Shown here one piece after another: positions 36,876 through 47,334 of a DNA stretch of 64,000 nt (the first letter of the stretch is position 1; each line of letters begins with the position of its first letter). The notes below the pieces were generated by a model. That model saw only the letters and a program-made list of their open reading frames with translations, ran no database searches and was not told where the DNA came from. Made by a program: the position numbers and the translations under genes. Origin of the DNA: Dysgonomonas sp. 216 (lineage in GTDB: Bacteria; Bacteroidota; Bacteroidia; Bacteroidales; Dysgonomonadaceae); contig NZ_QVMM01000004.1 in NCBI RefSeq assembly GCF_010501065.1, forward strand, positions 62,001-126,000, in the 5' to 3' direction.

Positions 36876-38192
36876 ATGATCGATAAAATTTTCAAGTTAA
36901 AGGATAACAAAACAACCGTAAGAAAAGAAATGATTGCAGGAATCATTACTTTCCTTACAATGTCGTATATACTTATTGTAAATCCTAACATACTTAGCGA
37001 AACAGGCATGGACAGAGCCGCCTTGTTTACAACCACGGCTTTGGCCGCTATAATCGGGACTTTATTAATGGCATTTTTGGCCAATCTGCCGATAGCTCAG
37101 GCTCCCGGAATGGGGCTCAATACTTTTTTTGCATTTACCGTAGTGCTAACAATGGGATATTCGTGGCAATTTGCTTTGACCGCCGTATTTATAGAAGGAA
37201 TAGTATTTCTTATCCTCACGTTTTTTAATGTTCGTGAGATGATAGTCAATAGTATTCCTAAGGTATTAAAAGAAGCAATTCCCGTTGGTATTGGACTTTT
37301 CATAACCCTTATAGGATTGAAAAGCGCTGGAATTGTGGAGGCTGATCCGAATACAATGGTTAAGCTGGGCGATTTGGCAAACCATAGTATATGGATTGCA
37401 TTTTTCGGTCTGTTTATCACCGGTGTATTATTAGCCCGAAACGTAAATGGAGCCATACTTATAGGAATTGTAGGCGCTACAATTTTTGGTGCGTTTTTCG
37501 GCGAAGTAAAATTACCCGAAGGAAATATAGTTGCATTGCCTCCGTCAATAGAGCCTATATTCGCTAAATTCGAATGGGATCACATCTTTACATTCGACAT
37601 GTTGGTTGTTGTTTTTACATTCTTGTTTGTCAATTTGTTCGACACAATAGGCACACTTATTGGCGTAGCATCCAAAGCAGGCTTTATTGATAAGGATGGT
37701 AATTTCCCCCAAGTAAAGAGAGCCCTATTTGCTGATGCCTTAGGTACAACATTCGGTTCGATACTTGGAACCAGCACAATAACCTCGTATGTGGAAAGTG
37801 CTTCGGGAGTAGCTTCGGGAGGTAGAACAGGATTAACAGCCGTTAGTACTGCTTTGATGTTTGCTTTAGCATTATTCCTCGCGCCTGTATTTCTTATGGT
37901 TCCGGCAGCGGCAACAGCTCCTGCACTTATTATAGTAGGACTATTTATGATCTCGGCCGTAATCAACATTAATTTCGATGACATAACAGAATCGCTTCCG
38001 GCCTTCGTTACAATTTCTTTTATGCCTTTCACATATAGTATTGCGCAAGGTATTGTTTTTGGAATATTGAGCTATGCTTTAATAAAAGTATTTGCAGGAA
38101 AATATAAGGATCTCACTATTACAATGTATGTCATTTCTTTGTTGTTTCTCATTAAACTTGTGCTCGATGCTATGCATGTACTCGACAAGTAA
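36876..38192 (+). CDS. NCS2 family purine (guanine/hypoxanthine) permease
   Basis: 438 residues, about 12-14 membrane spans. AzgA-like blocks: AGIITFLTMSYILIVNP near the N-terminus, GMGLNTFFAFTVV, and FVNLFDTIGTLIGVASKAG, then GTSTITSYVESASGVASGGRTGLTAV. Takes up purine bases by proton symport in the inner membrane. Pairs with the DUF5020 gene in one operon, closed by a perfect terminator at 38223-38255. Confidence 0.92.
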   Translation: MIDKIFKLKDNKTTVRKEMIAGIITFLTMSYILIVNPNILSETGMDRAALFTTTALAAIIGTLLMAFLANLPIAQAPGMGLNTFFAFTVVLTMGYSWQFALTAVFIEGIVFLILTFFNVREMIVNSIPKVLKEAIPVGIGLFITLIGLKSAGIVEADPNTMVKLGDLANHSIWIAFFGLFITGVLLARNVNGAILIGIVGATIFGAFFGEVKLPEGNIVALPPSIEPIFAKFEWDHIFTFDMLVVVFTFLFVNLFDTIGTLIGVASKAGFIDKDGNFPQVKRALFADALGTTFGSILGTSTITSYVESASGVASGGRTGLTAVSTALMFALALFLAPVFLMVPAAATAPALIIVGLFMISAVININFDDITESLPAFVTISFMPFTYSIAQGIVFGILSYALIKVFAGKYKDLTITMYVISLLFLIKLVLDAMHVLDK

Positions 38193-38222
38193 ATTTTCGC
38201 AACCCATACCTTTCAGATAAAC

Positions 38223-38255
38223 AAAAGGAAGAAAATTTAAAATTTTCTTCCTTTT
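38223..38255. terminator. Bidirectional terminator between the permease and the BspA-like gene
   Basis: Near-perfect palindrome AAAAGGAAGAAAATTT / AAATTTTCTTCCTTTT with further T after it; it serves both converging genes. Confidence 0.85.
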
Positions 38256-38285
38256 TTCTTTTATTTCAGACCAATAACCTTAGTG

Positions 38286-41200
38286 CTATTTTTTCATTAC
38301 ACGTTGAATATATGTACTTTTGGCTGTTTGAACCTTTATAATATATATTCCTGGTTGATAATTACTCATCGTTATTTCTGAATCTACATTTGATACCGAA
38401 TTTACAACATTTCCGGTTTCACCATATATAACAACTTCTAAAATAGGACTAGAACTATCTATTCGTACATTATCGGTTACGACTGTCGGATAGATTGAAC
38501 ACGATTCTTTTACTTCTTCAATTGCTGAACTGCTACCAAATGCTTTTGTCTCCTGAGCTGACCTTGCTTGAACTACCGGAGTACGGCTGCCTGTTAACCA
38601 CAAAAATCGAACTTTACTGTCTTTTGACATGCGCATTATATCAGCCACACTTACCGACGATTGCGGATTATCGAGAATATGCTGAACATACATTCCCCGA
38701 ATAAAGCCCTTGGAAAGCTCAACATATCCGTCAGGACAAGATTCATTTAAGCCAAGTTTCAATATATCTACATCTTCGGGGTTTAACTGACCTTGATGCA
38801 TACGCTCAACCAAAATATCGTCCATCATCATAGTACGTTCTTGCCAGTCTCTATAACCCCAATACTCGTCACTCTGCCAGCCGGGTTGCACTTTATATTC
38901 TGATAGAGGCTGATTAATATATAATTTATAACCCAGTTCTTCGTTTGTTAATTCTCGACACATACGTAAAGGAGACCACGAATAATCTTCCTTATACTCT
39001 ATTCGGCTATATTCATTTATTATAAAGCGTGCATTTTCATTCGTAAAAATTGCTGCAACTTGTCCATAACCAATCAGCTCACCCTGATTCAAGGTGTACT
39101 TATTATATCCATACTTTGTTGTAACAGGCAATTCAACACCATTCACATGGGCGCGCCATCCTGTTGCAGTCCAATTAAATCCATATTTATTGGTATTCGG
39201 GTTACCTACATTGTTGACATGGAACCAATAAGGAGTATTCGCCATTTGTGCCAATTTTGGTGCATCAACATCATCATGAGCCCATGCCAAATATTGAAGA
39301 ACGTCGTATATTCCACCATCACCACACATTGCTGCTAACTGTTTACAATCGCGAATAGAGGGTACATGCCAATTTTTCACCAATTTAGATGAACCTTCTC
39401 CCATTTTCCACGATGATGACACATTATTGCGGGTATTATTTGTATATGCTGTTCCATGAACATAATTATATTCTTCGATTGTAGTTCCTGTAGTCCAAAA
39501 TGAAGGAAGCGGACTGGGAGCCCACTCAAACATTAGGTAACGGCTATGGATACTATCTACAAACTGTTGTGTAATGGCAAATTGACCAGGCTCTCTCAAA
39601 TAAGAGTCCATCCAATAATATTCGCCAATCCTAACAGCATTATATTCTTCTCCAAATGTTTGTCCATCATTTGCTGTAAAATAAATGGATGTACTTGAAG
39701 GAACACGTGCCTCTATATTCAAAAAGTCTTTCCATTGATTAGCGGTTCCATATAAGCTAATAGAGCGATCGGGCACCAATAATTGACAAGTATTTTTATC
39801 TACATTTTTAAATACATTTGTTCCCAACGATGGAGGTGTTGGATTTTGACTATCAATCTCTATTAATTTAGTACAGCCACTAAATGCATCGCTTTCTATT
39901 CTTTGCACAGATGCAGGTAATAAGATTTCTTGAATATGTGCATTAATAAAAGCACGGACACCAATCTTTGTAGTGTTGGAGTTTAAATAAACACTACCTT
40001 GAAAGCAGCCAAATATAGCATTAGGAATCTCAGTCATGTTCAACGGCACAATGACATGGCTCTTACACTCTGCAAACGTACCCAAACCGAAAATCCTCAC
40101 AGGAAAACTGGTCAACTCCAAATTTGATGAAAAATCCAAGACATTATTTTCCGTCAAGCTCTGTCTTGAAAAGGCATTCTGATGAATCTCACGCAAATGC
40201 GGACAAACACTAAAGTCTAATGAAGGTAATACCGAGGATGAAAAGGCTTCCTCGCCTATAACTTCCAAGGAAGAAGGCAAAATTAAACGACTGCTCCTGA
40301 ATCCACTAAATGCCGACGTTCCAATATGAGTTATGCCCTTGGGCAACATGAGTTCGCTTGATGGTTGTGCTTTAATAAAAGCACAGGCTCCAATCTTTGT
40401 GGTGTTGGGATTCAAATAAACACTACCCTGAAAGCAGCCAAACATAGAATTAGCAATCTCAGTCATGTTTAACGGCACAATGACATGACTCTTACATTCT
40501 GCAAACGTACCCAAACCGAAAATCCTCACAGGAAAACTGGTCAACTCCAAATTTGATGAAAAATCCAAGACATTATTTTCCGTCAAGCTCTGTCTTGAAA
40601 AGGCATTCTGATGAATCTCACGCAAATGCGGACAAACACTAAAGTCTAATGAAGGTAATACCGAGGATGAAAAGGCTTCCTCGCCTATAACTTCCAAGGA
40701 AGAAGGCAAAATTAAACGACTGCTCCTGAATCCACTAAATGCCGACGTTCCAATATGAGTTATGCCCTTGGGCAACATGAGTTCGCTTGATGGTTGTGCT
40801 TTAATAAAAGCACAGGCTCCAATCTTTGTGGTGTTGGGATTCAAATAAACACTACCCTGAAAGCAGCCAAACATAGAATTAGCAATCTCAGTCATGTTCA
40901 ACGGTACAATGACATGACTCTTACATTCTGCAAACGCGCCCAAACCGAAAATCCTCACAGGAAAACTGGTCAACTCCAAATTTGATGAAAAATCCAAGAC
41001 ATTATTTTCCGTCAAGCTCTGTCTTGAAAAGGCATTCTGATGAATCTCACGCAAATGCGGACAAACACTAAAGTCTAATGAAGGTAATACCGAGGATGAA
41101 AAGGCTTCCTCGCCTATAACTTCCAAGGAAGAAGGCAAAATTAAACGACTGCTCCTGAATCCACTAAATGCCGACGTTCCAATATGAGTTATGCCCTTGG

Positions 41201-41858
41201 GCAACATGAGTTCGCTTGATGGTTGTGCTTTAATAAAAGCACAGGCTCCAATCTTTGTGGTGTTGGGATTCAAATAAACACTACCCTGAAAGCAGCCAAA
41301 CATAGAATTAGCAATCTCAGTCATGTTCAACGGTACAATGACATGACTCTTACATTCTGCAAACGCGCCCAAACCGAAAATCCTCACAGGAAAACTGGTC
41401 AACTCCAAATTTGATGAAAAATCCAAGACATTATTTTCCGTCAAGCTCTGTCTTGAAAAGGCATTCTGATGAATCTTACGCAAATGCGGACAAACACTAA
41501 AGTCTAATGCCGGTAATACTGAGGATGAAAAGGCTTCCTCTCCTATAACTTCCAAGGAAGACGGCAAAACTAAACGATCCATCACCTTGCCTCGAAAGGC
41601 ACTAGCAGGAATAGTTCCATTGGTAATATTAACAGCCAACATATCCAAATCTTTTAAAGCCCTCATGCTTTTGATAGTTTGGAAATCCGTGGCATCAATT
41701 GTACCTCTTAACGTTAGGTTAGTTACTAAGTTTATATCGTCGCCCAACAAAGAAGATAACGTTCCTGCTGTAGAAACATCAATGGTTCGCGACACTTGTG
41801 CCCACATAGAAGAGCACATTAAAATGCTTAGAAAAACAATAAAGATTCTTTTTTTCAT
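38286..41858 (-). CDS. BspA-like leucine-rich-repeat surface protein with T9SS sorting domain
   Basis: 1190 residues. Signal peptide 1-20. Residues about 30-700 are BspA/LRR_5 repeats (IGTSAFSGF, IGEEAFSS, LPSSLEVIG), as in adhesins that bind host or bacterial surfaces. Residues about 93-635 consist of ~3.8 copies of a 143-residue unit repeated almost identically. Then a region with AVRIGEYYWMDSYLRE near 740, like the Fibrobacter major paralogous motif, and a C-terminal NYQPGIYIIKVQT..RVMKK, typical of type IX secretion sorting domains. The function is probably adhesion (inference). Confidence 0.85.
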   Translation of the reverse strand: MKKRIFIVFLSILMCSSMWAQVSRTIDVSTAGTLSSLLGDDINLVTNLTLRGTIDATDFQTIKSMRALKDLDMLAVNITNGTIPASAFRGKVMDRLVLPSSLEVIGEEAFSSSVLPALDFSVCPHLRKIHQNAFSRQSLTENNVLDFSSNLELTSFPVRIFGLGAFAECKSHVIVPLNMTEIANSMFGCFQGSVYLNPNTTKIGACAFIKAQPSSELMLPKGITHIGTSAFSGFRSSRLILPSSLEVIGEEAFSSSVLPSLDFSVCPHLREIHQNAFSRQSLTENNVLDFSSNLELTSFPVRIFGLGAFAECKSHVIVPLNMTEIANSMFGCFQGSVYLNPNTTKIGACAFIKAQPSSELMLPKGITHIGTSAFSGFRSSRLILPSSLEVIGEEAFSSSVLPSLDFSVCPHLREIHQNAFSRQSLTENNVLDFSSNLELTSFPVRIFGLGTFAECKSHVIVPLNMTEIANSMFGCFQGSVYLNPNTTKIGACAFIKAQPSSELMLPKGITHIGTSAFSGFRSSRLILPSSLEVIGEEAFSSSVLPSLDFSVCPHLREIHQNAFSRQSLTENNVLDFSSNLELTSFPVRIFGLGTFAECKSHVIVPLNMTEIPNAIFGCFQGSVYLNSNTTKIGVRAFINAHIQEILLPASVQRIESDAFSGCTKLIEIDSQNPTPPSLGTNVFKNVDKNTCQLLVPDRSISLYGTANQWKDFLNIEARVPSSTSIYFTANDGQTFGEEYNAVRIGEYYWMDSYLREPGQFAITQQFVDSIHSRYLMFEWAPSPLPSFWTTGTTIEEYNYVHGTAYTNNTRNNVSSSWKMGEGSSKLVKNWHVPSIRDCKQLAAMCGDGGIYDVLQYLAWAHDDVDAPKLAQMANTPYWFHVNNVGNPNTNKYGFNWTATGWRAHVNGVELPVTTKYGYNKYTLNQGELIGYGQVAAIFTNENARFIINEYSRIEYKEDYSWSPLRMCRELTNEELGYKLYINQPLSEYKVQPGWQSDEYWGYRDWQERTMMMDDILVERMHQGQLNPEDVDILKLGLNESCPDGYVELSKGFIRGMYVQHILDNPQSSVSVADIMRMSKDSKVRFLWLTGSRTPVVQARSAQETKAFGSSSAIEEVKESCSIYPTVVTDNVRIDSSSPILEVVIYGETGNVVNSVSNVDSEITMSNYQPGIYIIKVQTAKSTYIQRVMKK
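39955..41580. repeat. Four near-identical 429-bp tandem repeats in the BspA-like gene
   Basis: The anchor ACTTCCAAGGAAG occurs at 40261, 40690, 41119 and 41548, exactly 429 bp apart, so each unit is 143 codons and keeps frame. Copies differ by only a few bases (for example GCAAACGTACC against GCAAACGCGCC). The last unit at the C-terminal side is incomplete and diverges earlier. Confidence 0.9.
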
Positions 41859-42014
41859 AAAATAAAATTTTAATTAGTGATTGATTTTCTAAAGCAGTAA
41901 TTTTTCTAGGTATAGTAAAGATATCAATAAATAATATATCTACAATAACACATTAAAAGTCTGCTTTACCTAATAGATAAAAATCTTTATTTTTCTTAGC
42001 ATATTTAACAAAAA

Positions 42015-42041
42015 AAAGATACTCCTGCACGAAGTATCTTT
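42015..42041 (-). terminator. Terminator of the 61-aa gene
   Basis: AAAGATACT and AGTATCTTT form a 9-bp stem. On the minus strand the stem ends AGTATCTTTTTTTTG. It lies about 95 bp past the small gene and well upstream of the BspA-like gene. Confidence 0.75.
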
Positions 42042-42134
42042 CACATAAAACCCTGTTGTAAAAACAGGTTATACTATTTCCACAATCAATAATCAGACCA
42101 TAAACCGATTATTAGATCGGATAAAACTGTAATT

Positions 42135-42320
42135 TTACAATCTCCTTTTTATTATCTGAGTAATATCAACAAAGCTGAAAGCTTCTTTTAAAATTCTCAA
42201 AACTTCCGCATAAGCCGAAGTATATTCGTTAAGCTCTTCCTTTTGTTCTTTTACATCAAAAGGACGGCACTCCGAAGTTTCACTTTTGTGAGAATTTTCA
42301 ATGTTGTAAATTTTCGCCAT
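42135..42320 (-). CDS. Small hypothetical protein (61 aa)
   Basis: 61 residues, soluble, charged (MAKIYNIENSHKSE.. ending ITQIIKRRL), no signal, no Cys pair, with a predicted helical second half. Its own terminator on the same strand (42015-42041), isolation from neighbours by 190-270 bp and plausible composition support a real gene. I do not recognise it; peptide precursors or small regulators in Bacteroidetes can look like this, but nothing shows such a role. Confidence 0.5.
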   Translation of the reverse strand: MAKIYNIENSHKSETSECRPFDVKEQKEELNEYTSAYAEVLRILKEAFSFVDITQIIKRRL

Positions 42321-42514
42321 AACAAAATATTACTAATTATCTAACATACTGACACTTAAAACAAACAAAAAAAATAAAGATAGCGAAGAATTGACGTGTC
42401 TATAATTCCTAATTATTCTAGTTGTGTTTATTCAGTAAACAAATATAGAAAAAAATTGTTCTCGAAAAAAGTCAAAAGGAGCACAAAATTAATAAGTTGT
42501 AACTAATAATTTAT

Positions 42515-43072
42515 TTAAAAAGCAAGCCCCACATTAAAGTTGACAAGCGATGCTGCAAAATCATGGGCAACATCAAACCTCCGTTGCAGCCCTCCCCCAA
42601 ATACAAAATATTGTTTTCCTGCTTTAAATGCCATTTCAAGCCCAACTCTAAACCCAACATCAACGCTGGCATCACCCCCACCGGCATCTATAAATCCGAT
42701 ACCTTTAAAATTGGGAACTATAGTAAAAACCGGTCCAACCCTTAATGGTAGTTGAAGACCAGCTTGCATAGTAGAGGCAAAAAAATTCATTGTTTTTGTT
42801 TTATTTTGCGAATACCATCCCGATACGTTGTCATCGAAAACCTCACATGTTCCCCAACCGGCAGACAACCCCATTGTTACATAGGTATCCATAGAACGCT
42901 CCAGTAAAAGCGTATATGTAGTATAATCACCATCTTCACATATATCTGTATAACAAAAACTTATATTAGTCAGACTACCGTAATCCGAATCTATTATACC
43001 TCCACTATGTTGCCCAAAAACCACTTGTATTGTAGAAACAATACATAAAGCACCCAGTAAAAATCTCTTCAT
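42515..43072 (-). CDS. Small outer-membrane beta-barrel-like protein
   Basis: 185 residues with a signal peptide (1-20, VFGQ). Alternating hydrophobic strands (TYTLLLERSMDTYVTMGLSAGW; GLQLPLRVGPVFTIVP; ASVDVGFRVGLEMAF) and a terminal Phe suggest an 8-strand barrel. Cys40 and Cys45 in CYTDICEDG could form a disulfide. Function unknown. It lies downstream of the glycosidase genes, but a hairpin (43120-43160) stands between. Confidence 0.65.
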   Translation of the reverse strand: MKRFLLGALCIVSTIQVVFGQHSGGIIDSDYGSLTNISFCYTDICEDGDYTTYTLLLERSMDTYVTMGLSAGWGTCEVFDDNVSGWYSQNKTKTMNFFASTMQAGLQLPLRVGPVFTIVPNFKGIGFIDAGGGDASVDVGFRVGLEMAFKAGKQYFVFGGGLQRRFDVAHDFAASLVNFNVGLAF

Positions 43073-43119
43073 TTTCCTTGTTTTTTATATAATATGCAAG
43101 ATAACATTTCTAAACAAAT

Positions 43120-43160
43120 GACTAGCCCTAAATAATCGTTACATGTTTATAGGACTAGTC
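43120..43160 (-). terminator. Possible terminator after the GH2-GH51 operon
   Basis: GACTAG-n-CCTA pairs with TAGG-n-CTAGTC around a 20-base loop. Downstream on the minus strand is CATTTGTTTAG, only moderately T-rich, so strength is doubtful. Confidence 0.45.
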
Positions 43161-43179
43161 ACAGAGCTTAACCCTTTTG

Positions 43180-44724
43180 TCAATTCATCTCAAGAACGAC
43201 GATTGACTTAGCCGGTAATTTCACGGATAATTTACCATTTTTAAACTTAGCATCTTTAAACGATCGAGGTGCTACTAAATTTGGATTATCGTAAGTATTA
43301 TGATCTTTGATGTCTTTAGATGTAAGTATACGTCCATTAACTTTCGATAGTTTCAGGTCTGAAAAATCAACAGTAATATTTCTTTCCGATATTAAATCAA
43401 CATTCGTTAAAGTCAGATAAATTATACCATCTTTTTGTGAAGCCGATGCCGTAACAAACGGAACCTCACGCTCCCTTATTTCCTTTGTATCGGTTTCAAT
43501 ATCCAATGGCAGATAGGTTGCATCCTGATGTACTCTATACATATCAAATACATGATAAGTAGGAGTCAATGTCATTTTAGCACCATCGGTTAATATTACT
43601 GATTGAAGAACATTTACAATCTGCGCTATATTCGCCATCTGAATACGATCGCTGTATTTATTGAATATATTTAATGTCAGAGCAGCAACAAAGGCGTCGC
43701 GCATAGTATTTTGCTGATGTAAAAAGCCCGGATTAGTTCCGGGTTCAACATTAAACCATGTACCCCATTCGTCGACCATAAGCCCAATTTTTTTGCCCTT
43801 ATCATATTTATCCATAATTTCCATATGCTTTAAAAGGACTTCTTCAATTTCCATACACTTACCTATAGTCCAGTAATATTCGTCATTATCAAACTCTGTC
43901 GCAAAACCTTTTTTTCCGTCCCCCCACGACTTAATAGTGTAATAATGAAGCGATAACCCGTTCATCTTATAGCCTACCTTTTTCATTAAAACATCAGTCC
44001 ACGCCAGATTATAATCACTTGACCCACAGGCTATTTTAAACAACTTATTACCATCGAAATTACGACAGTATACTGCATACCGACGATATAGATCGGCATA
44101 ATACTCCGGATGCATATCTCCGCCACAACCCCAACTTTCGTTTCCTATACCAAGGTACTTCACTTTCCAAGGCTTCTCCCTACCATTTTTACGACGCAAA
44201 TTAGCCATCGGGCTATCACCGTCCGAGGTCATATATTCAACCCATTTGGCAAGTTCTTCAACGGTACCGCTTCCTACATTTCCACTAATATATGGCTCAC
44301 ATCCCAATATTTCGCAAAGATTAAGAAACTCGTGAGTTCCAAAACTATTATCTTCAACTACACCACCCCAATTGTTATTAACCATCTTAGGTCGATTTTC
44401 ACGAGGACCAATTCCGTCCATCCAATGATATTCGTCGGCAAAACATCCTCCCGGCCAGCGTAAATTAGGTATTTGCAATTTCTTTAAGGCTTCCAACACA
44501 TCGTTACGATATCCTTTTGTATTAGGGATAGACGAATCCTCGCCAACCCATATTCCTCCATAGATACAAGCACCCAGATGTTCGGCAAAATGGCCATAAA
44601 TATGTTTACTTATTACTTGTTTTCCTTGTTCAGGATAAACTTTGATTGCTATCTCTTTCTGCTGTGCCCAAACTGAAGCAGAAAAGAGCAAGGTTGCAAC
44701 AAAAAACAGTGTTTTTTTTCTCAT
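43180..44724 (-). CDS. GH51 alpha-L-arabinofuranosidase
   Basis: 514 residues with signal peptide (about 1-20, WAQ). TIM-barrel family 51: acid/base Glu near 196 in [11 protein letters not shown] and nucleophile Glu near 319 in MVDEWGTWF; also [15 protein letters not shown]. Removes terminal L-arabinofuranose from arabinan, arabinoxylan or arabinogalactan in the periplasm or outside. It follows the GH2 gene by 33 bp, so they form one operon. The C-terminal beta domain (VVLEMN end) is complete. Confidence 0.93.
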   Translation of the reverse strand: MRKKTLFFVATLLFSASVWAQQKEIAIKVYPEQGKQVISKHIYGHFAEHLGACIYGGIWVGEDSSIPNTKGYRNDVLEALKKLQIPNLRWPGGCFADEYHWMDGIGPRENRPKMVNNNWGGVVEDNSFGTHEFLNLCEILGCEPYISGNVGSGTVEELAKWVEYMTSDGDSPMANLRRKNGREKPWKVKYLGIGNESWGCGGDMHPEYYADLYRRYAVYCRNFDGNKLFKIACGSSDYNLAWTDVLMKKVGYKMNGLSLHYYTIKSWGDGKKGFATEFDNDEYYWTIGKCMEIEEVLLKHMEIMDKYDKGKKIGLMVDEWGTWFNVEPGTNPGFLHQQNTMRDAFVAALTLNIFNKYSDRIQMANIAQIVNVLQSVILTDGAKMTLTPTYHVFDMYRVHQDATYLPLDIETDTKEIREREVPFVTASASQKDGIIYLTLTNVDLISERNITVDFSDLKLSKVNGRILTSKDIKDHNTYDNPNLVAPRSFKDAKFKNGKLSVKLPAKSIVVLEMN

Positions 44725-44757
44725 AATAATTAAATTTAAATTAATTGATGGTTAATG

Positions 44758-47223
44758 TTATTTTACTTCTATTTCTATTTTTGCCGATTTTAAACCTTTT
44801 GCTTTAGCCTCAAAAATCAATTTACCAGACGTTCCTCCAGCCTGAACTATAGATGTTAGCTGACCGCTAAAAGCCGGCATTTTAGGCAAATGAAACAAGT
44901 CGAGGCTTGTTGGGTCTCCGTTTGCCGATGCCCTATATGTTCCGGCTCCAGCAACATTAAAGTTAATCATACGCCGATCGTTAGGACATAGATTACCGTC
45001 CTTATCCACTACCCTAACATTAATATAAGATAAATCTTTTCCGTCTGCCAATATCTGCGTGCGATCTGCTATTAATTCAATTTTGGCAGGTTTCCCTGCA
45101 GTACGAATAACTTTTTCGTCAACTGCCTTTCCCTGTTCATCAAAAGCCACAACCTTCACTTCTCCGGGTTGATAAACAGCATCCATCCACATCAGCCTAT
45201 AACGGTTCTGTACTGCTGAGTTATTCTTTTTTTGAATGCCATAACTCTTTCCATTAATAAATAATTCGGCCGAAGGATAATTAGTATATACAAATATAGG
45301 AATAATTTCGCCTTCACGCCCTTCCCAATTCCAGTGAGGCAAAACGTGTAATGTACTTTCATTCTTATTCCAAACACTACGATATAGATAATAACGATCT
45401 TTAGGAATACTTGCCATATCAATAATACCAAACATTGAACTATGGTTAGGCCATGCATCCGTATCGTATGGCGAAGGTTCTCCAAGATAGTCGAAACCTG
45501 TCCAAACAAACTGACCCAAAGTCCACTCGTAATCATCGGCAAGAGCAAAATCTTCATCAGGAATATTTGACCACGAACAATACTCTAAATCGTACGACGA
45601 ACTTTGATGATCGTCGTATAAAGCATCAGCTTTTTTCTCTACAGGAAATTTGTATACTCCTCTGGAACTTACTGTCGAACTAGTTTCGGAGCCTAAAACT
45701 AGATTTTGAGGTAACTTCTCATAAGCCTCAGCGTAACGATGCGACCGATAATTAAAGCCCGGAACATCGAGCATAGCAGCAAACCCATTACCAAGTACAC
45801 ACGACACCCTGTCCATTCCACATGTAACAGGACGAGTCGGATCTTCCCTGTGGCATATATCCTGTAAAAAAGAAGCGACTTTATATCCCTCATTGCTACA
45901 TTGTGTTGGAACTTCATTTCCAATACTCCACATAACAACAGATGCATTGTTCCGATAATTCCGAAGCATATTAACCATATCCTTCTCAGCCCATTCTTTA
46001 AAAAACCGATGATATCCATTTTTACACTTGGCAATATCCCATTCGTCGAAAGGTTCTATCATCATCATGAAACCCATCTCATCGCAAAGCTGAACCAATT
46101 CAGGTGTAGGCATATTGTGAGCAGTACGAATTGCATCGCAACCCATATCCTTCAATAAAGTTAATTGACGACGCAATGCGGACACATTAATGGCCGCACC
46201 TAGAGGTCCCAAATCGTGATGATTGCATACTCCTTGAAACTTGCGATGCTTTCCATTGAGGAAAAAACCTTTATCTGCTATCAGTTTAATATCTCTGATA
46301 CCAAAACGAGTAGTATATTCATCTTTCAACTCGTTTTTTACGTAAACTTTCGATACCGCTGTATATAAATAGGGTTCTTCGGGCGACCATAAACGAGGTT
46401 TCTCTACGATGAAATTTTGCTCGAAAGGCTTTCCATGGTTAATCTTTTGCGTATTATCCTTACTTACAACAAGTTCACCTTCAGCATTACGCACCTCTGT
46501 TACAATCCTTATATCCTGCCCCTTGCTATTTTCAATTTCAGTCTTTAGGTTTACTGATGCATAGGTTTCCGATACAAAGGGTGTAGTTATATAAGTACCC
46601 CATACCGGCACATAAACATCACTTGTAACAACAACATGCACATTACGATACAAACCTGCTCCGGGATACCAACGTGACGACTCCGGTTTATTCTCTAGCC
46701 TAACTGCAATTATATTACTCTTTCCATCCGGATTCAACAAATTTGTAACATCGCAATGAAACGAGTTATACCCAAAAGGCCAAAAGCAAGCCTCTTGTCC
46801 ATTCACATACACACGAGCTTCACTCATTGCTCCATCAAACAATAATGTTACCCGCCTTTTATCCTTATCGAAATTTTCGACGTTAAATACATTACGATAC
46901 CATCCAATTCCAATATATGGCAAACCACCGGTTCTTCCTGTTTTAACAGTTGGAATTTTCTCTCCATTCTGAACAACGGCAACATTCTGTAAATCGTATT
47001 TCCTGTCGAATGGTCCATATATAGCCCAATCGTGAGGTATTGTTACTTGTATCCAGGCCTTATCGTCATATTCTATATTCGAAGCTTTTTCATGATCGGA
47101 GTTACTAAACTTCCAACCCTTTTCGAGAGAAAAACGTTCTCTTACATTTTGGGAATTGATTGTAAATGAACAAAATAAACACAATATAAACGAAGTAAAA
47201 AACAGCTTTGGTTTAAGATACAT
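44758..47223 (-). CDS. GH2 beta-galactosidase, secreted
   Basis: 821 residues with a signal peptide (1-24). N-terminal jelly roll (VYVNGQEACFWPFGYNSF), immunoglobulin-like domain, TIM barrel with acid/base Glu near 435 (SIGNEVPTQ) and nucleophile Glu near 511 (LGSETSST), then two extra domains of the DUF4982/Ig type. GH2 also contains glucuronidases and mannosidases; SAWF-type galactosidase features make beta-galactosidase most likely. First gene of the operon; a -7 box TATATTTG is at 47278-47271. No SusC/D pair is adjacent. Confidence 0.88.
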   Translation of the reverse strand: MYLKPKLFFTSFILCLFCSFTINSQNVRERFSLEKGWKFSNSDHEKASNIEYDDKAWIQVTIPHDWAIYGPFDRKYDLQNVAVVQNGEKIPTVKTGRTGGLPYIGIGWYRNVFNVENFDKDKRRVTLLFDGAMSEARVYVNGQEACFWPFGYNSFHCDVTNLLNPDGKSNIIAVRLENKPESSRWYPGAGLYRNVHVVVTSDVYVPVWGTYITTPFVSETYASVNLKTEIENSKGQDIRIVTEVRNAEGELVVSKDNTQKINHGKPFEQNFIVEKPRLWSPEEPYLYTAVSKVYVKNELKDEYTTRFGIRDIKLIADKGFFLNGKHRKFQGVCNHHDLGPLGAAINVSALRRQLTLLKDMGCDAIRTAHNMPTPELVQLCDEMGFMMMIEPFDEWDIAKCKNGYHRFFKEWAEKDMVNMLRNYRNNASVVMWSIGNEVPTQCSNEGYKVASFLQDICHREDPTRPVTCGMDRVSCVLGNGFAAMLDVPGFNYRSHRYAEAYEKLPQNLVLGSETSSTVSSRGVYKFPVEKKADALYDDHQSSSYDLEYCSWSNIPDEDFALADDYEWTLGQFVWTGFDYLGEPSPYDTDAWPNHSSMFGIIDMASIPKDRYYLYRSVWNKNESTLHVLPHWNWEGREGEIIPIFVYTNYPSAELFINGKSYGIQKKNNSAVQNRYRLMWMDAVYQPGEVKVVAFDEQGKAVDEKVIRTAGKPAKIELIADRTQILADGKDLSYINVRVVDKDGNLCPNDRRMINFNVAGAGTYRASANGDPTSLDLFHLPKMPAFSGQLTSIVQAGGTSGKLIFEAKAKGLKSAKIEIEVK

Positions 47224-47334
47224 ATTTTCAGCACATTAGTTATACATGGATATAGACTTATTTATACTCGCAAATATAAAACTTAAGCTTTGCTTTATAA
47301 AGGTATTTTGTACATTTTTATGTAAATACATACA

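Noticed and set aside
36868..38192. Long antisense open frames in the permease gene
   Set aside because: They mirror the high Gly/Ala/Ile content of the membrane protein; the sense frame is unambiguous.
39955..41580. Regular repeats that might be a CRISPR or minisatellite array
   Set aside because: The 429-bp period keeps frame and encodes leucine-rich repeats; there are no unique spacers.
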